Positions 7,589 through 12,909 of a stretch of DNA of 16,235 nt are shown here, piece after piece. The DNA is taken from assembly GCA_021821185.1 (NCBI GenBank), contig JAKACU010000045.1, positions 1 through 16,235 of the forward strand, in the 5' to 3' direction. This stretch comes from Bacillota bacterium. Lineage in GTDB: Bacteria > Bacillota > Bacilli > Alicyclobacillales > SLC66. The notes beneath the pieces are model-generated. The model worked only from the letters and a program-made list of their open reading frames with translations. It was not told where the DNA came from and ran no database searches. The first letter of the stretch is position 1; each line of letters opens with the position of its first letter. A program made the position numbers and the translations under genes.

Positions 7589-7692
7589 AGTCTCACTTCC
7601 TGCACTCCATAGTTAAGCAAAGCCAATTCGTCTTCTCGAAACCGCATCTTGCTTCAACCAACTAAGCCACGTATAATGAGCCTATCGATTGC

Positions 7693-8088
7693 TTATTCCT
7701 CTCCGCCATTTGCACTGGCGGTTTTTTGCTGTCCAAACTTACTGAGAAATGTGTGTTCCCTCAATCGGGTAACAGCCGTATAGGCTTCACTTAATACCCA
7801 ATACGATTTGGTCAGTTTCCCCTTGCCTTTTTCAATTTCTCTTAGACTAAGCACATTGAGTACCGCTTCCGGCGAATAGGACAAGCCTACTTGACGGAAT
7901 GCATGCAACATGATCTGTTCGCTGGCTGTCGGTGCCAACGTTTGTTGTCGCTTAGCCTCAGGCTCATCCTGCAATATACGTTCGATCTTACGTAACCTTT
8001 CAAAGTGGATCGGATTTGTTTCTAGTGGCAAATACTTTTTACAAATTTCCAACGTGAAAAGCAGCAGTCCATCCTCTTCACTATCCAA
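7693..8088 (-). CDS. hypothetical phage protein, about 131 aa
   Basis: This helical protein has an acidic N-terminus (DSEEDGLLLFTLEICKKYLP), a proline-spaced middle and a basic, glycine/alanine-ended tail. No motif is recognised. I place the start at TTG 8086-8088, because AAAGGGGGTGA then lies at ideal distance. An in-frame GTG at 8095-8097 would sit directly against the ribosome binding site. The gene starts shortly after the end of the small membrane protein frame, so it is part of the same unit that runs on into the methyltransferase. Confidence 0.65.
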   Translation of the reverse strand: MDSEEDGLLLFTLEICKKYLPLETNPIHFERLRKIERILQDEPEAKRQQTLAPTASEQIMLHAFRQVGLSYSPEAVLNVLSLREIEKGKGKLTKSYWVLSEAYTAVTRLREHTFLSKFGQQKTASANGGEE

Positions 8089-8103
8089 CTTTTTCACCCC
8101 CTT

Positions 8104-8358
8104 TCAATGTGTAATGCTGATCAACCATTGCCCTAACCACAAACCCGCAATCATACTACCCATCAGCGCGAAGTAGGTCACATATACAGCTACGGTGGCA
8201 ATCCAACGCTTGCGCCTGTGCTTGTGTAACAACACCGTTGATACTTTGCTCGATCGGGCAGCTTGTGCATAAGTGCTTTGCGAATCCCTGGCACCCAATA
8301 CAATGCGCCCGGTATGCAGTGATGCGCTCGTGAGCTTGTCTAAGGATTGAGCGTTCAT
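8104..8358 (-). CDS. small membrane protein, C-terminal transmembrane helix (start uncertain)
   Basis: The frame encodes up to 84 residues. The last 35 look like a genuine membrane protein: a basic cluster KHRRKRW followed by a long hydrophobic stretch (IATVAVYVTYFALMGSMIAG, then LWLGQWL). The ATG at 8358 has GGGAGGT eight bases upstream. Most of this frame also codes, in another frame, for the Cys-rich protein at 8156-8392, and its first 40 residues look low in information. The true start may be internal, for example the GTG around residue 42. The function is unknown. Confidence 0.45.
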   Translation of the reverse strand: MNAQSLDKLTSASLHTGRIVLGARDSQSTYAQAARSSKVSTVLLHKHRRKRWIATVAVYVTYFALMGSMIAGLWLGQWLISITH

Positions 8359-8392
8359 CGTCTTCGACCTCCCTATGTTGATTTTGTGTCAT
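8156..8392 (-). CDS. small Cys-rich, probably zinc-binding protein, 78 aa
   Basis: The ATG at 8392 follows AAGGAG at seven bases. After a charged helical N-terminus the protein has C-I-G-C-Q-G-F-A-K-H-L-C-T-S-C (two CxxC pairs eight residues apart), which looks like a zinc ribbon or knuckle. A later C-x3-C-x-C adds further cysteines. It overlaps the membrane protein frame by about 200 bases, and both frames have their own good ribosome binding site. It is the first gene of the minus-strand unit beyond the divergent gene at 8449. The function is unknown. Confidence 0.6.
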   Translation of the reverse strand: MTQNQHREVEDDERSILRQAHERITAYRAHCIGCQGFAKHLCTSCPIEQSINGVVTQAQAQALDCHRSCICDLLRADG

Positions 8393-8408
8393 GCTATGAC
8401 TCCTTACG

Positions 8409-8417
8409 TGTTAGAAT
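8409..8417 (+). promoter_or_regulatory. extended -10 promoter element for the lone plus-strand gene
   Basis: The sequence TGTTAGAAT (TG at 8409-8410, -10 hexamer TAGAAT at 8412-8417) matches an extended -10 element. It lies about 30 bases before the TTG start at 8449. No convincing -35 box is present, which is acceptable for extended -10 promoters. Confidence 0.4.
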
Positions 8418-8448
8418 CAAAGAAAACAGTTTTTAGGAGGCATTTACC

Positions 8449-8721
8449 TTGAATGATGACGTTTCTCAATTTCTTGAAAAGTTCTTTCAATCGGAAGAAT
8501 ACAAGCGAATTATCCAACGACTCGACAAAGACCAAGAACTAGCAACTGGTGACATTGACATAAAAGAAGAAGCAGAGATAATAAAAACTGATAGTGCAAA
8601 AACACTGTTGACCGACGCGTTTATCAGAAATCAAGGGATGTTCCATCATCGGCTGCTAATTGCACTTTTAACCGCCTATCACGAATGGCTTGTCGAGACC
8701 TATGGTCTATCTCGGAAATAG
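8449..8721 (+). CDS. lone plus-strand hypothetical protein, 90 aa
   Basis: This gene runs against the surrounding minus-strand operon. AGGAGG lies eight bases before a TTG start, a strong site. The product is an acidic helical protein (FLEKFFQSEEYKRI, DIDIKEEAEIIKTD) with an aromatic C-terminal helix around HHRLLIALLTAYHEWLVE. No known domain is recognised. Its last 98 bases overlap tail-to-tail with the minus-strand gene at 8624-8902, so transcription of one could interfere with the other. Genes with their own promoter inside a phage early operon are often accessory or regulatory genes; that is only an inference here. Confidence 0.65.
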   Translation: MNDDVSQFLEKFFQSEEYKRIIQRLDKDQELATGDIDIKEEAEIIKTDSAKTLLTDAFIRNQGMFHHRLLIALLTAYHEWLVETYGLSRK

Positions 8722-8902
8722 CTTTTTGAAATTTGACGCTTTGACGGTAAGATATCTCACTGACTTGATCCATAATCTTGTCACCCGTAGGTTCCGGTTT
8801 TTTCACGGTATATCCCAGTTTGTTATCTTCTGAGCCGAAAAGCAGGAGTTCTAATTCCTCAAGCACGATTTGTCGTACGCGATTCTCGTCCAACTTCGTC
8901 AT
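8624..8902 (-). CDS. hypothetical protein, 92 aa
   Basis: The protein is helical and charged (ENRVRQIVLEELELLLFGSE, then a basic C-terminal half with RQAIRDRRLKV). No motif is recognised. The ATG at 8902 overlaps the stop of the upstream 56-residue gene in an ATGA arrangement, the classic sign of translational coupling, although GGAG lies very close to the ATG. A TTG three codons in has a better-spaced site. The 3' end overlaps the plus-strand gene at 8449-8721 by 98 bases. Confidence 0.6.
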   Translation of the reverse strand: MTKLDENRVRQIVLEELELLLFGSEDNKLGYTVKKPEPTGDKIMDQVSEISYRQSVKFQKAISEIDHRSRQAIRDRRLKVQLAADDGTSLDF

Positions 8903-9069
8903 TCTCCTTTCCCGCTTGTCGTGGCCAACTCCGAGACCAGTGTTCGTCTAATGTCCCGCGCCACTTCAAACAACTGATCCGCTGAAATTTCTGCCCATTG
9001 CGCATCAAATGCCAAGGATTCCAATTGTGCGATCCAGCGTAAAGCTGATTGACGCAAGTTGTCATCCAT
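8899..9069 (-). CDS. small hypothetical protein, 56 aa
   Basis: The ATG at 9067-9069 has a near-consensus AAGGAGGTG seven bases upstream, one of the best ribosome binding sites in the window. The product is an amphipathic helical protein (RQSALRWIAQLESLAFDAQW, DQLFEVARDIRRTL). No family is recognised. Its stop overlaps the start of the 92-residue gene (ATGA). Together with the strong site this makes it very likely to be translated. Confidence 0.65.
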   Translation of the reverse strand: MDDNLRQSALRWIAQLESLAFDAQWAEISADQLFEVARDIRRTLVSELATTSGKGE

Positions 9070-9089
9070 CACTATCCACCTCCTTGATC

Positions 9090-9206
9090 CTAAGAATTGT
9101 CGGCTCTTACTTGTGCCTGTGCCTTCTCAGTCGCAACACGCAATGCGATACGATGCGTGACAGCCATGATCCTCCGTGTGAGTTCCTCCGTCCATTCGCC
9201 TTCCAC
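9090..9206 (-). CDS. small basic protein, 38 aa (tentative)
   Basis: A GTG at 9204-9206 opens a 38-codon frame ending at 9090-9092, with AAAGGAG twelve bases upstream (rather far). The product is one charged helix (WTEELTRRIMAVTHRIALRV). The frame is in phase with the excisionase-like gene just upstream, separated from it only by the TAA at 9228-9230. The codons between that stop and the GTG also look protein-like, so the two may once have been a single gene. It is short and the evidence is modest. Confidence 0.4.
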   Translation of the reverse strand: MEGEWTEELTRRIMAVTHRIALRVATEKAQAQVRADNS

Positions 9207-9227
9207 AGTAACTTTGTACTCCTTTGG

Positions 9228-9590
9228 TTATTTAACATCTACGTCCATTTCAATCTGATCATCCGGATAACAAGGCCAGTCATCGTCCGATTTTTGTCCC
9301 TGTTGCTCCTGAATGTCTGATATGTGTAGCTCACTGATCTGCTTACGGATAAATGCATCCAAATCCATCTGCCGTAAATGGATGTTGTTCCTTACCCGAA
9401 ACGACGGAATTTCCTTCTCACGAATCATCCGGCGAATCGTTGGTTCAGAAATTTTTAGGTATTTAGCAGCCTCCACTAACGTCAACACTTGTACGGCCGA
9501 CTCCTTATTGATGAACCCCTTGATCGTTTGCGCCACTTCTTCACGGATCAACTCGCGTAATCGATCTTCTTCAATTACTACTAAGTCCAC
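9228..9590 (-). CDS. excisionase-family helix-turn-helix protein
   Basis: This protein of about 120 residues has an HTH_17 (MerR-like, excisionase family) domain at about 35-85. Key features are LTLVEAAKYLKISEPTIRRM, IREKEIPSFRV with the arginine before the wing, and LRQMDLDAFIRKQ closing the domain. A helical N-terminus precedes it and an acidic tail follows. Proteins of this family act as recombination directionality factors or transcription regulators. I start at GTG 9588-9590, because GAGGTGAT is correctly placed there; the earlier GTG at 9597-9599 lies inside that site. ATCTTAGATG at 9607-9616, upstream, is a variant of the operator motif found next to the divergent regulators. Confidence 0.75.
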   Translation of the reverse strand: MDLVVIEEDRLRELIREEVAQTIKGFINKESAVQVLTLVEAAKYLKISEPTIRRMIREKEIPSFRVRNNIHLRQMDLDAFIRKQISELHISDIQEQQGQKSDDDWPCYPDDQIEMDVDVK

Positions 9591-9651
9591 AGTAATCACC
9601 TCACAAATCTTAGATGCGTTGAATTGCTATAAAGCGGGTATGCTATTGGCA

Positions 9652-9888
9652 TCAAACTGAGTCGCCTACGCAAGTCTTAGAATCGCGGATATTATCTTTA
9701 AAAAAAATATTTGGATCGACCTGTAATCCTTTGACGCAGATAGCCTCAAATTCGTCTGCGGTCATTTGGTTCCTGCCTTCAAGGAGGCGACATAACCGTT
9801 TGTAGTTAATACCGGAACGGTTCGCCACAAACTTAATGAGCAAGCCGTTTTCTTTGATATGAAAGCGAACCCGTTCGTATAGCTTCAT
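9652..9888 (-). CDS. Xre/Cro-type regulator, 78 aa
   Basis: The N-terminal 62 residues fit a lambda-repressor-like HTH: a first helix LYERVRFHIKE, then LLIKFVANRSGINYKRLCRL with the turn at SGIN, a third helix NQMTADEFEAICVKGL, and DPNIFF closing the domain. A short acidic tail follows. The ATG at 9886-9888 sits four bases after GGAGGTGA. The gene is transcribed away from the regulator at 10060-10440 and from a promoter with perfect -35 TTGACA, and it begins the minus-strand early unit. That position resembles a Cro-like or antirepressor gene in a lysogeny switch; the role is inferred from layout. Confidence 0.75.
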   Translation of the reverse strand: MKLYERVRFHIKENGLLIKFVANRSGINYKRLCRLLEGRNQMTADEFEAICVKGLQVDPNIFFKDNIRDSKTCVGDSV

Positions 9889-9903
9889 GTACTCACCTCC
9901 CAA

Positions 9904-9986
9904 GTCTTATAATCTAAGACTATCAATGTCATGATCTTATATCCTAGAAACTAAGATGTCAAGTCTAAAATAACATATTCTAAGAC
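9904..9986. promoter_or_regulatory. operator array with consensus GTCTTAGAAT
   Basis: The divergent spacer holds a perfect inverted repeat GTCTTA-5-TAAGAC at 9904-9920, ATTCTAAGAC at 9977-9986, and weaker half sites at 9934-9939 and 9963-9967. The same 10-mer GTCTTAGAAT appears exactly at 9674-9683 (3' end of the 9652 gene) and 10079-10088 (5' end of the 10060 gene). A variant lies at 9607-9616. The clustering around two HTH genes marks these as binding sites of one or both regulators. Confidence 0.65.
9934..9962 (-). promoter_or_regulatory. minus-strand promoter for the early transcription unit
   Basis: On the minus strand a perfect -35 TTGACA lies at 9957-9962. It is followed after 17 bases by TAAGAT at 9934-9939 (or after 15 bases by TATAAG at 9936-9941). 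It overlaps operator half sites, so repressor binding would block it. It would drive the 9652-9888 gene and probably the genes to its left. Confidence 0.6.
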
Positions 9987-9990
9987 ATTA

Positions 9991-10019
9991 TTCTTTGATT
10001 CGGTGAAAATCTTTATAAT
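9991..10019 (+). promoter_or_regulatory. plus-strand promoter for the Xre regulator
   Basis: A perfect -10 TATAAT lies at 10014-10019, 17 bases after a weak -35 (TTCTTT, 9991-9996) and about 40 bases before the start codon at 10060. The operator copy at 9977-9986 sits just upstream, and another at 10079-10088 lies just downstream of the expected transcript start. Autoregulation is likely. Confidence 0.5.
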
Positions 10020-10059
10020 GAAGATTGTTCATTTTTTATTAAAGGAGTGAATTGATAGA

Positions 10060-10440
10060 ATGTCATCAATTGCTGATCGTCTTAGAATAGCGCGAGAAAA
10101 AAAGAATCTCAGACAGGTCCAAGTTGCAAAACATCTTGGAATTAGCAATAAGACAGTTAGCGGATATGAAAACGCAGTAAGTGAACCCGATATCGACACT
10201 TTGGCTAGACTTGCTGAATTATATGAAGTGTCCGTTGAATACTTAATCAACGGTAATCCGAAAGAATGGCATTCAGTTGATGAGGTTATAGGTCCTATAG
10301 ATAGAGAGATAGCTGTGAAAATGAAATCCATCGGGGTCACGGCCATACAACTGACGGATGAACTATTGAAGTCGGGAATGACACGCGAGGAACTGGAGGA
10401 TTGGTTGAAAATGATGATTAAATTAAAGGCGAATAAGTAG
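10060..10440 (+). CDS. Xre-family transcriptional regulator, probable immunity repressor
   Basis: This 126-residue protein has a textbook HTH_3 domain at about 5-61: IADRLRIAREKKNL, VQVAKHLGISNKTVSGYENA, DIDTLARLAELYEVSVEYL. The C-terminal part (about 80-121) is a helical domain ending in REELEDWLKMMIK that presumably mediates dimerisation. AAAGGAGTGA lies before the ATG. It diverges from the 9652-9888 gene across an operator array and is followed by a shortened copy of its own C-terminal domain. Position and domain make it the best candidate for the repressor that keeps the early genes silent. Confidence 0.88.
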   Translation: MSSIADRLRIAREKKNLRQVQVAKHLGISNKTVSGYENAVSEPDIDTLARLAELYEVSVEYLINGNPKEWHSVDEVIGPIDREIAVKMKSIGVTAIQLTDELLKSGMTREELEDWLKMMIKLKANK

Positions 10441-10541
10441 TTGCTTTTATCCGCTATTTCCTTCAAGGTCTACTATATCATTTTTCGTTTATTCGAATTG
10501 TGATATCCTTTTTTCGAAGGAGGCGTTATGAAGATGATAGA

Positions 10542-10706
10542 TTGATCAGTTCTGTTGATAAGGAACTGACAGAGGAGATAAGGATGGTCGGGATTGTGGC
10601 GTTACGGCTAGCCCATGAATTACTAAACAATGGTATGAGGCGTGAGGAATTCGAAGAATGGCTTAAAGCAATGATCAAAATAAACAAGATGAAATCGACT
10701 AACTAG
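10542..10706 (+). CDS. stand-alone paralog of the Xre regulator's C-terminal domain (start disturbed)
   Basis: The product (54 residues from TTG 10542) matches residues 81-121 of the upstream regulator over 41 positions with 20 identities, sharing LL..GM.REE.E.WLK.MIK, but has no HTH. GAAGGAGG at 10517-10524 points to the ATG at 10528, which is out of frame and stops after five codons (TGA 10543-10545). That stop overlaps the in-frame TTG. Either reinitiation occurs, or a one-base shift has broken the start. A GTG at 10500 opens the same frame but lacks a binding site. If made, the peptide could form mixed dimers with the repressor. Its stop shares CTAG with the stop of the convergent gene. 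Confidence 0.55.
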   Translation: MISSVDKELTEEIRMVGIVALRLAHELLNNGMRREEFEEWLKAMIKINKMKSTN

Positions 10707-10921
10707 GTCCTCTTATCTGTTCTCCCTAACAGATAATCTGTCGTGCATCCAAAAATATCAACAAGACGTTCAAGCATCTCCACGCTAAAATGTTGCCCTT
10801 GGGTTTCCATTTGGGATATGTAACTTTTGCTTTTTCCGAATTTTTTACCGAGTTCCTCTTGAGTAAGACCCATTCGTAATCGTTCGGCTCGTATACGTTC
10901 CAAGGCGATTGGCCTAACCAT
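10703..10921 (-). CDS. Xre-family regulator, 73 aa
   Basis: Almost the entire protein is an HTH_3 domain: ERIRAERLRMGLTQEELGKK, FGKSKSYISQMETQG, FSVEMLERLVDIFGCTTDYLL. I start at ATG 10919-10921 because GGGG is six bases upstream; an upstream frame opening at 10966 would lack a binding site. It is transcribed away from the integrase unit and is separated from it by about 300 bases holding a strong palindrome. It is therefore the natural candidate to control integrase expression. It converges on the C-terminal paralog gene, and their stop codons overlap by two bases. Confidence 0.85.
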   Translation of the reverse strand: MVRPIALERIRAERLRMGLTQEELGKKFGKSKSYISQMETQGQHFSVEMLERLVDIFGCTTDYLLGRTDKRT

Positions 10922-10949
10922 ATTTTTCCCCTTTGTAGATTCTTCAAAG

Positions 10950-10955
10950 ATTGTA
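10950..10955 (-). promoter_or_regulatory. extended -10 element for the 10703-10921 regulator
   Basis: On the minus strand TGTTACAAT forms an extended -10 (hexamer TACAAT at 10950-10955) about 30 bases upstream of the chosen start. No strong -35 is visible. Confidence 0.4.
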
Positions 10956-11007
10956 ACACCTTCCAATTTAGTAAGAGTTCATAAATTCTTTAACTACATA
11001 TCTACTT

Positions 11008-11035
11008 TTCGACAAGATTCGCTATTCTTGTCGAA
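11008..11035. promoter_or_regulatory. 10-bp perfect inverted repeat, probable operator
   Basis: TTCGACAAGA (11008-11017) and TCTTGTCGAA (11026-11035) form a perfect inverted repeat around eight bases, with no T-run, so it is not a terminator. The half-site core GTCGAACT recurs at 11085-11092. A second inverted repeat, AGGTTTA/TAAACCT, lies near 11116-11137. The stretch 10922-11216 between the divergent regulator and the integrase unit holds no gene I can support; it appears to be regulatory DNA. Confidence 0.6.
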
Positions 11036-11216
11036 CTCGGTCTATTAATTTTTGCCGAATTAACCTAGGAATATGGATAATTCAGTCGAACTAACTAATA
11101 AAAGCTTTAGATGAGGTTTACGCTTTTATAAACCTTTCCAGTTCATTCATTAATCACCCTTTCACATAGAGGTATCATTCATTTAGAACATGTGTTCGAT
11201 GAAGGAAGGAACAATT

Positions 11217-11405
11217 ATGGAAGATCTCAAGAAATTTATCGGCTCTTCAATTCGGATTGAAAACGGTAAAGAGGAAATAAGAGAATATATTTTTGACCAT
11301 AGAATGGCTTTTCAAAGGAACAATGAGGAGAAAATGGATGCAGTTGAACATCGACTGAATCATTGTGAGGGTGATACAGTGAAAGTAAAAAGGAGCAATC
11401 AGTGA
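11217..11405 (+). CDS. small charged protein upstream of integrase, 62 aa
   Basis: GAAGGAAGG precedes the ATG at 11217. The product is polar and highly charged (EDLKKFIGSSIRIENGKEEI, later NNEEKMDAVEHRL), without a recognised domain. Its TGA overlaps the integrase ATG (TGATG), and its last codons contain the integrase ribosome binding site, so the two genes are coupled. Small basic or charged proteins next to an integrase are sometimes recombination directionality factors; here that is speculation, since an excisionase-type gene also exists at 9228-9590. Confidence 0.6.
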   Translation: MEDLKKFIGSSIRIENGKEEIREYIFDHRMAFQRNNEEKMDAVEHRLNHCEGDTVKVKRSNQ

Positions 11406-12628
11406 TGGCGAGTATTGAAAAACGAGGCCAAAACTCGTGGCGCTTGGTGGTAGAAGGCGGCCTCGACGCGCATGGCAAACGAATCAAGCACAGCAAAACA
11501 ATCCGAGTCGAGGACGAAACGATTCTCAATTCTAAACGCAGACTGCCAGAATATCTTAATATGCAATTGTTGATTTTTAAACAAGAAGTAGAAAGCGGTA
11601 ACTACGTCAAACCAGAAAAAACCACATTTAAGGAATTTTTAACGGTTTGGATCAAGAACTATGCAGAACAAAACTTAGGCGCCTATACGCGGCGTAATAC
11701 CGTGCACATGATTGAAAAACATTTACTCCCCGTGTTTGGCCACATGGAATTAAACAAGATTCGGACAATGCACATCGTTGCTTTTCTCACGCAGTTGCGC
11801 TCTCCGGAAAGCCGTAAAGATGGAAAGAACAAGCCCTTGTCCGCTAGTTACCAGTTAAATATTTTCAAGGCGCTCAAATCCATACTAGATGCGGCATACA
11901 AATGGAAGATCATTGCCGTCAATCCGATGGATGGCGTAGATAGGCCGGTTGCAAACAAGGCAGAAAAAAGGGACATCCGATCACGTAAACATAACTATAC
12001 ACAAGATGAAACAGATCAATTAATCAAAGCGCTTTATGATGAACCTAGACATTGGCGAATATATTTCTTGGGACTTGTGTTAGGCGGATTCCGTCGCGGT
12101 GAATTGTTAGGCGTAGAATGGCCAGCAGTTGATTTTGAACAAGGCGGGTTGCATATTGAAAAACAAATATCGCTTGATGAAAACAATCAGGCTATCGAAG
12201 CCCCTCTTAAAACCGAAACGTCAGAAGGATTTGTCACCATGCCACGTTGGTATATGAACGAGCTGGCGCAATACCGTAAAGAGTGGCTCGCAGAAAAAAT
12301 GAAACAAGGAATCGCATGGACTGGCGGTGATAAACAGTTCGTTTTTCATGCTGGGCATGGACAAATGATGTACCCGACATCCCCCACGTGGCGATGGAAA
12401 AAATTTATAGAGAAACATGATTTGCCAAAAATCCGATTGCACGATTTGCGGCATACGGCTGCCATGATCCTAAGAGAAGATGGCGTAGACCTCAAAGCGA
12501 TACAAGAAAGATTGCGCCACTCAAAATTAGCAGTGACCGCAGACTTTTATACCCATGCATCATCCGATATCAATCGCGTTGCGGCGGATCACTTGGAAAA
12601 ATTCGACCCCAAAAGGTCAGCCAAATAA
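11405..12628 (+). CDS. int: tyrosine site-specific integrase
   Basis: The 407-residue recombinase has the usual three parts. Residues 1-60 are the arm-binding domain (ASIEKRGQNSWRLVVEGG). About 70-180 is the core-binding SAM-like domain. About 195-400 is the catalytic domain. The active-site set is complete: R230 in GGFRRGELLG, H346 and R349 in LHDLRHTA, H372 in LRHSKLAV and the nucleophile Y382 in TADFYTH. I start at ATG 11405; GTG 11402, three bases earlier, is equally well placed relative to GGAG. The gene points at the attachment region directly downstream, where two arm-type repeats and a tRNA-Gly half lie. It would insert the element into a tRNA-Gly(CCC) gene. Confidence 0.96.
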   Translation: MASIEKRGQNSWRLVVEGGLDAHGKRIKHSKTIRVEDETILNSKRRLPEYLNMQLLIFKQEVESGNYVKPEKTTFKEFLTVWIKNYAEQNLGAYTRRNTVHMIEKHLLPVFGHMELNKIRTMHIVAFLTQLRSPESRKDGKNKPLSASYQLNIFKALKSILDAAYKWKIIAVNPMDGVDRPVANKAEKRDIRSRKHNYTQDETDQLIKALYDEPRHWRIYFLGLVLGGFRRGELLGVEWPAVDFEQGGLHIEKQISLDENNQAIEAPLKTETSEGFVTMPRWYMNELAQYRKEWLAEKMKQGIAWTGGDKQFVFHAGHGQMMYPTSPTWRWKKFIEKHDLPKIRLHDLRHTAAMILREDGVDLKAIQERLRHSKLAVTADFYTHASSDINRVAADHLEKFDPKRSAK

Positions 12629-12631
12629 CAT

Positions 12632-12650
12632 GTCCCCAATTCGTCCCCAA
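12632..12650 (+). repeat. arm-type direct repeat, left copy
   Basis: GTCCCCAATTCGTCCCCAA consists of two GTCCCCA units spaced 11 bases apart, about one DNA turn. It lies directly after the integrase stop codon. It is a probable binding site for the integrase N-terminal domain. Confidence 0.7.
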
Positions 12651-12683
12651 CCGATTTACAGTGTCATTTCCGAAAATAAAAAA

Positions 12684-12703
12684 AACCGCGTAATGGCGCG
12701 GTT
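12684..12703 (-). terminator. Rho-independent terminator behind the tRNA-Gly half
   Basis: On the minus strand the stem AACCGCG/CGCGGTT with a six-base loop is followed by a run of eight T, with TATTTT after it. It begins four bases after the tRNA CCA end. It is probably the natural tRNA terminator carried along with the tRNA fragment, and it would also stop read-through towards the integrase. Confidence 0.8.
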
Positions 12704-12707
12704 ATTA

Positions 12708-12752
12708 TGGAGCGGATGACGGGGTTCGAACCCGCAACATTCAGCTTGGGAA
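12708..12752 (-). tRNA. tRNA-Gly(CCC) 3' half, attachment core (not a complete tRNA)
   Basis: On the minus strand 45 bases match a tRNA from the anticodon loop to the end: loop TTCCCAA (anticodon CCC), stem GCTGA, variable ATGTT, T-arm GCGGG-TTCGAAC-CCCGT, acceptor strand CATCCGC, discriminator T and encoded CCA. Directly 5' of the loop the sequence no longer pairs, so the D-arm and the 5' acceptor half are missing. A tRNA 3' half beginning at the anticodon loop is the classic identity segment that an element carries to restore its target gene on integration. Confidence 0.9.
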
Positions 12753-12811
12753 TCGGAAATTGGGCATTGTCATGGAAGATCATAAACGATATCTATCAAA
12801 TATATCATCAC

Positions 12812-12848
12812 AAAAAAACCCGGAAAATCAACCTTTCCGAGTTTTTTT
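12812..12848. terminator. bidirectional terminator
   Basis: A 15-bp stem with one mismatch (A7-CCC-GG-AAA against TTT-CC-GAG-T8) and a seven-base loop has an A-run on the left and a T-run on the right. It can therefore act in both directions. It separates the integrase side from the replication-relaxation gene and ends the right-arm operon. Confidence 0.8.
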
Positions 12849-12909
12849 TCAATAATCCAAAGTATTTTAAAAATATTAAAGAATATGCTAAATCAAACGC
12901 TTATCTGAT

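Noticed and set aside
7600..7685. tRNA-like D-arm and T-loop-like words on the minus strand (GGCTTAGTTGG, GGTTTCGA)
   Set aside because: No anticodon stem or acceptor stem can be folded around them at proper distances; probably coincidence in a short intergenic stretch.
10029..10466. Minus-strand frame of 145 codons, rich in Ser and Phe
   Set aside because: It is antisense to the Xre regulator, which has a textbook HTH and its own ribosome binding site and promoter.
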